A stretch of 64,000 bases of DNA from Sciurus carolinensis (Eukaryota; Chordata; Mammalia; Rodentia; Sciuridae). The notes below the pieces were generated by a model. The model made no database searches. It saw nothing but the letters and a program-made list of their open reading frames with translations, and was not told the origin of the DNA. Positions within the stretch are counted from its first letter, which is position 1. Each line of letters begins with the position of its first letter. The stretch is from NCBI RefSeq assembly GCF_902686445.1, contig NC_062225.1, positions 90,818,581 to 90,882,580 on the forward strand, read 5' to 3'. Position numbers and translations under genes: made by a program. This document shows, in pieces, positions 59,445 to 64,000 of this stretch.

Positions 59445-59648
59445 CTGGCAAATGGGACATCGGAGAACCCGGCCACTGGAGACTAAGCGGGAGGGTGGCA
59501 AGTTCAAAGGCAGCCTCTGCAGCTAAGAGAGGTCCCAAGCAATTTAGTGAGGCCCAGTCTCAACATTAAAAAAAAAAAAAAAAAAGCCTGGGGGGATGTG
59601 CTCAGTGGCGGAGTGTGCCTAGGTCCAGTTCTCAGCAACAGCAACAAG
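59445..59648 (+). mobile_element. B1-dID SINE, 5'-degraded, inside L1
   Basis: 'gggtggcaagttcaaaggca', 'ggtcccaagcaatttagtga' and an 18-A linker precede the ID half 'gggatgtgctcagtggcgga', 'gtgtgcctaggtccagttct'. L1 flanks read gtttctatgca before and gtttccacaca after, which both correspond to the same L1 position and therefore look like the diverged target duplication. Confidence 0.8.
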
Positions 59649-60297
59649 TTTCCACACAGCAAAGGAATCAGCAAAATGAAAAGGCGGCCCACAGAACAGG
59701 AGAAAACATTTAAAACATGTAAAATACATGTTATAGGGGTGTTCATATCCAAAATGTATGAGGAACTCATGAAACTCAATAGCAGGATGGCACATGAAAA
59801 AACAATCACAAAATAGAAAATGGAAAAAAAAAATGAAAAATAGGAAAAGAATCTGAATATTTCCCCCAAGGAAGATATACAAATGCACAACTAGTGTCTA
59901 AATGTTGCTCACACCATGGGCATGATTTCACACCTGTTAGGATGACTATGATCAGAGTCAGAAGATTAGTGTCAGCAGGGACATGGAAACAAAAAGAACC
60001 CCTGCATGCTGTTGATGGGAATGTGAGTGGGAGAGCTTCCGTGGAGGACAGGACGCAGGCTCCCAGGAATGACAGGGCGGCCACACAATCCAGCAATCCC
60101 ACTTCCGGGAACAGTGTTGAGAAAATGAAAACCTACCTCAAAGAAGCACCTGCCCGAGTCCCTGGCAGCCCTCTTCTCCACAGCCAGGAGTTGGAGGCCA
60201 CTCAGTGCTCTCAGAAGAGAGGTAAGGAAGTCTGCTGTATGTGTCACGGCCCATTCCTCACCTTGCACATATGTATGTATTCTGCTAAAATGACTTG

Positions 60298-60467
60298 ACT
60301 GGGCACAGTGGCCCAGCCTGTAACCACAGACACTCAGGAAGTAACACAGGAGGATCGCAAGTTCGAGGCCAGCCTGGACAACTTAGAGAAGCCCTGTCTC
60401 AGATTAAAGATGGGTGGAGATGTAGCTCAGTGGTAGAACATACTGGATTTAATCCCAACCCCAAATA

Positions 60468-60513
<46 letters not shown>
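60298..60513 (+). mobile_element. B1-dID SINE with (CA)n tail, inside L1
   Basis: Left half: 'ctgggcacagtggcccagcc', 'cacaggaggatcgcaagttc', 'gaggccagcctggacaactt'. Right half: 'ggtggagatgtagctcagtg', 'gtagaacatactggatttaa'. The expected A tail is replaced by a (CA)n tract (60,469-60,512, 22 units). L1 sequence continues on both sides. Confidence 0.9.
60469..60512. repeat. (CA)n microsatellite in SINE tail
   Basis: Twenty-two uninterrupted CA units start in the 'taccacaca' end of the ID half. Confidence 0.95.
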
Positions 60514-61000
60514 CAATTATATAAGAGCTATAAGATTGAAGATTATTCAGGCTTTTAAAAGAAGGAAATCTTCCCATTTTCCTTTGCCAACATGGATGAA
60601 CATGGAGAACAGGATACTAAGTGACATAATCCAAAGATAGACAGATCCTGCATGATCACACTGAGGTGGAATCTAAAATCGATGAGCTCATAGGAACAGC
60701 GAGTACAATGGAGATTCCCAAGAAGGAGGAAATGAGCTGTCAAGCTGCACAGACGGGGGTCAGAGAAGGAAGGATCTCCAGAGGCCTAGTGAGCAACCTG
60801 GTGACCATGTTAACGGTAATGTAAGGTAGACTTGAAATTTGCTAATAGAGTGCATCTTAAGTAGTTGGACATGTTAATTAGCTAGACCGTGGTTATCATC
60901 TCATAATGCATTTATATATGTTATATTTATATATATATAGCACTATACATCTTAAATATTTAATTTTAATTTGTCACTTATACCCCAATAAAGCAGAATT

Positions 61001-64000
61001 TTTTGTAAGTAAAACATCAAATATTACCATTCTGGTTTTGAAATGTATATACTTAATCTATATACTGTATTGCTGCTTATAACCTGGACAGGAGGATCTG
61101 TCTACAAAAAAATCCGATGTGTGCATGTATGTAAACTTGAATATGTGTGTGATTTTAGTTAAAAATAAACCAGAAAATTCAGCCTAGCATGGCTGCTACT
61201 GCTTGCTTTCTTGAAGGACATCAGAGCCATGGTCTGTCCTTTAGCAAGAAGGAAAAGAAGGGCCCGGAGATACCAGAGCTCGTGGCCTGAAGGTCCGTCT
61301 TGGCAAGAGGCACCCTCCCTGGTGACTCCAAAGGCACTGGGAGAATCATCAAGGGAAGTTGCCGAGCAATGGAAATGAAAGCCAGGAGACTGTCGAGCCT
61401 GGAGGACAGGGACAGGGCAGGCCAATCTATGTGGTGACCAGAGAGAAGGGGCAGGGGCAGGTGGTCAGTTTACAGAAGGGGGAGGGTTGAAAAGGGAAGA
61501 TGGGTCCGGACAGGCCAGCGGGCAGGGTGAGAGGGCTGCAGCAGCTGGAGTCAGGGGCAGCTCAGCCTTACTGTCTCCAGGAACCCTTGGACCTCCAGCG
61601 GATCTGAGGGAAAACCCTTGGTTTTGTCGGGACGAACACCTCTAGATTGAAAGCTGAAGGACCCCAAGGATTGATTTCCCACACAAGGAACAGGAGTGGG
61701 GGCTTCCAGTTGCAAGGTAGGCAGACCCCCACACTGAGCAAGGAATGGACGCCAGACCCAGGTGGCCAGGGAAAACCAACAAGTTAGAAGTACTGGGGGA
61801 GGGGAGGTCCGAGTCTTACCATGCGATAGTGGCAAACATTAAAACATCGACCACTGACGCTCCCTTCTCCCGGAAATCAGCCTGAACCGGGGCATCGTCA
61901 GCTAGGCACTGGTACAGTTTCTGAACAGGACTGAACACGTGTGGAGGCCCGGGGCTCACTCCCAGGACTTTTATCATCCGGGACTCAGCTCCATTAATCA
62001 AAGGATGCAGAGGAAGGATTTACTGTCAGAGGCAAACAGCTCTTCCTCCGTGTTGTCCCCCCAACCCACCAGCGGCGCGCAGGCCTGTCTGTACCTGGGG
62101 GGCTCCCCACACTCTGCTTTGCTTGAGTTACGGGTGCAGCCGCTGATCAACAAAAGCAGTCGAGTTAGTTTAGTATCTGTTCTTAGCAAAACTGCTTCTG
62201 CTGGAAAGCAATCCTTCCCTTTTCTCCTTTTCGATCCTCTGTTTAACTAGCCATGCTATTTTGTTTTTCCAAACGCTGTCATTTGCCTGAGTCTTGGTGT
62301 TACCTTTCTTTCCCTTTGTGACAGAGGAGCAAGGCTGGCATTGTAACGTGCAAGATTCACCATGGCTGCTTGGAGATTAACGAAAGGGCATTTGTGGTAC
62401 CGGGTGCAAAGGATTTTGAGTCTCCCTGGACGGAAGATCAGGTGTGGGCGGGTCCCTCCTCTGTTGCCTATCTTCGGTGTGGACACCGCCCTTGGTGTGT
62501 GTGTTCCCTGTACGTGGTGCACATCCTTCCCTCCAGAAGGATCACTCATCTTGGATAATTTGCACCCTTTTCTGTCTTATTCCTTGTAAGTCTTGGGAGG
62601 AGTTATTGACATACTATTTTTTGCTTATGCCCATTGTAGAATTTCTGAAGGATGTCCGTCTGGGGTGACAGTTGTGGTCAATCATCACCTTCAGTTTCCT
62701 TCTCCACAGCAAATTTATTTTAGCTTCGGATGATTATTTGCATGTTTTTATAGCAGTCTCCACCATATTTTATTGATCTTTCCTCATCCAGCCTCCAGAT
62801 AGGGAGGCAGCATGAGATCCCTGTGCCCTGGGGGTTAGGCGCTAACACCCACCAGAGCACCTGCTTTGCTGCCTGACACCTTTTCCCATCCACACTTGAA
62901 TTTGAAACCTCCTTTGAATACATGCCTTCTCCTGTCTGCCCAGGCAGCCATAGTGAAAGGCCTCGGGACAGTGGCAGGGCCGGTGGGCAGACCAGAGCAG
63001 AGCGGAGGCAGAGAAAGGCTGAGAAAAAGGGCTGCGCGCAGGACAGCCTCCTTGCTCTTCCCAGAGCCCCCTGCCTGTATGTGAGTCTCCTTTCGGGTCT
63101 TGGTGTTGACAGAAGCCTCAGGCCCGGCCTTCCCTCGCCCTTCCCCCTGCTCGCCTTCCTCCTCTGCCCCCACGGAGGCAGGGCTCCTCTTGTGCCACGT
63201 GAGCAGGAACTCTCAGCCGCATGATTCATGCGGACACCCGCTCCGTCTGATGCCACTCCTTCCGGAGTCACACAAGACTGAAAGCAGTGCTCCTGGGACG
63301 GCAGGCGCAGATCAGGCGGTGGCCCAGTGGTCCTGGGAGCATGAGCCTAATGGCTGAAATCCCCGCGGCCTCTGCGGAGCTTCAGAGACCCAGCCTCTCA
63401 GACCACGGCATGTGGGCTCAGGGCACAGCAGAGCCCTTCCTCCGCACGTTATTTGCAAGTTGTTCACCTTGTCCGCTCTTCAAAGGTCGCCACCTGCCAG
63501 GCAGTGACCTGGTGAAATGCAGCCTATTCTGTTGGAGGCTGGTGTGGTCTTCCAGAGCCTCACATCCCAACGCCAGATTGCAAAGAGCAGATGGAGGAAA
63601 GGGGGCGGGCTGGAGGTCAGGGGAGGAATGAGACACGGTGTCCTTCACTTAGCAGTCCTTCCCACCCCTCACGCACGCATTCTGAAAAACAGTTATTTAA
63701 AAAAATGGATGCGAACAAAAACTCACAAGCCCATTAGTCCATGACAGCCGACTCCTGTCCCCCGAGGCCCTGCCGGTCTCAGGCGGGCCTGGAATCCTCC
63801 CCAGCTTTGCGCTGCCTGCCTGCAGTCACCTTCAGCGCATCTTCACCAGGGCTGGGCTCTGGAGCGCGGCAAACGCTGGAGACACAGTTAATCAAAATTA
63901 CACTGTTGCTCCAGCAAGGCTCCTGCCCGTCAGGCCTCCGAGATGAAATATTAATGGAAAAGGGCGGAGACGAGAAAGAAGCCCCCTGAGTGGGTTCCGT
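61001..64000. other. Unique, moderately GC-rich sequence, no gene recognised
   Basis: 3 kb without a recognised repeat or exon. The longest frame (183 codons, minus strand, 62,720-63,271) overlaps several plus-strand frames and has no recognisable domain. A short palindrome CCGCATGA-T-TCATGCGG lies at 63,217-63,233. CpG density in 62,930-63,330 is moderate. Confidence 0.35.

Larger units (their letters stand above)
59130..61000 (+). repeat. Ancient LINE-1, 3' half, twice interrupted
   Basis: ORF2-end and 3' UTR blocks run in order: 'tttcacaaaggagccaggaa', 'gggagaaaacaccaggaagg', 'gatgacaccaaagcacaggc', 'ggcggcccacagaacaggag', 'atccaaaatgtatgaggaac', 'gatttcacacctgttaggat', 'tgctgttgatgggaatgtga', 'ccagcaatcccacttccggg', 'gccaacatggatgaacatgg', 'ggtagacttgaaatttgcta', 'tggacatgttaattagctag' and the terminal 'cccaataaagc'. 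All reading frames are broken. B1-dID SINEs interrupt it at 59,445-59,648 and 60,298-60,513, and L1 sequence resumes correctly after each. Confidence 0.9.

Noticed and set aside
62720..63271. 183-codon minus-strand open frame as a gene
   Set aside because: No domain, several competing plus-strand frames and no exon boundaries with support.
1..64000. CRISPR arrays, operons, prophage or bacterial mobile elements
   Set aside because: All dispersed repeats are eukaryotic SINE, LINE, LTR or simple repeats; no regularly spaced repeat-spacer array or prokaryotic gene cluster exists.

Overview
This window is nuclear DNA from a mammal, most likely a squirrel-family (sciurid) or closely related rodent. 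The clearest taxonomic evidence is at least six composite SINEs, each a 7SL-derived B1-like left half joined to a tRNA-derived ID right half, plus solo ID elements. That B1-dID type is known from Sciuridae and some related rodent families. The rest of the repeat landscape (MIR, old L1, MaLR LTRs, a Tigger-like fragment) is ordinary for a placental mammal. There is no bacterial, phage or plasmid architecture and there are no operons.

I found no intact protein-coding gene and no convincing exon of a multi-exon gene. The open frames scattered through the window are short, overlap on both strands, match no protein I recognise, and often run through simple repeats. The one gene-derived feature I can name is a processed pseudogene of perilipin-2 (PLIN2, ADRP) at 16,230-18,161 on the + strand. 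It is a full-length, intronless copy with 5' UTR, coding body, 3' UTR, AATAAA signal, a 22-A tail and a perfect 15-bp target-site duplication at an L1-type TT/AAAA site. Four single-base deletions and one nonsense codon disable it.

Layout. 0-9.4 kb: mostly unique AT-rich sequence with L1 3' fragments, MIRs, one MaLR-like LTR and a (TG)n tract. 9.4-14.3 kb: a block of antisense ancient L1 broken by a MaLR-like LTR, a Tigger-like fragment and an ID SINE. 14.3-18.2 kb: unique sequence, then the PLIN2 pseudogene. 18.2-29.3 kb: SINEs, MIRs, an ERV LTR with tandem CCAAT-bearing repeats, and an MLT1 LTR. 29.3-31.4 kb: GC-rich sequence with a short CpG-island-like core and another old repeat. 31.4-46.5 kb: largely unique sequence with a few L1 and MIR fragments. 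46.5-59 kb: candidate non-coding elements, MIRs, LTRs and a 306-nt uninterrupted polypyrimidine tract. 59.1-61.0 kb: the 3' half of an old L1, hit twice by B1-dID SINEs. 61-64 kb: unique, moderately GC-rich sequence.

The window reads as intergenic or intronic DNA. Possible function would lie in a few unique, motif-rich segments (about 37.6-38.1, 43.8-44.2, 46.6-46.8 and 57.5-57.8 kb) and in the CpG-rich core near 30.5-30.9 kb. Those are inferences from base composition and motifs; only cross-species alignment or chromatin data would settle them. I see no evidence for a previously undescribed system. Repeat-family names come from recalled consensus patterns, not a search, and most repeat boundaries are accurate to a few tens of bases.
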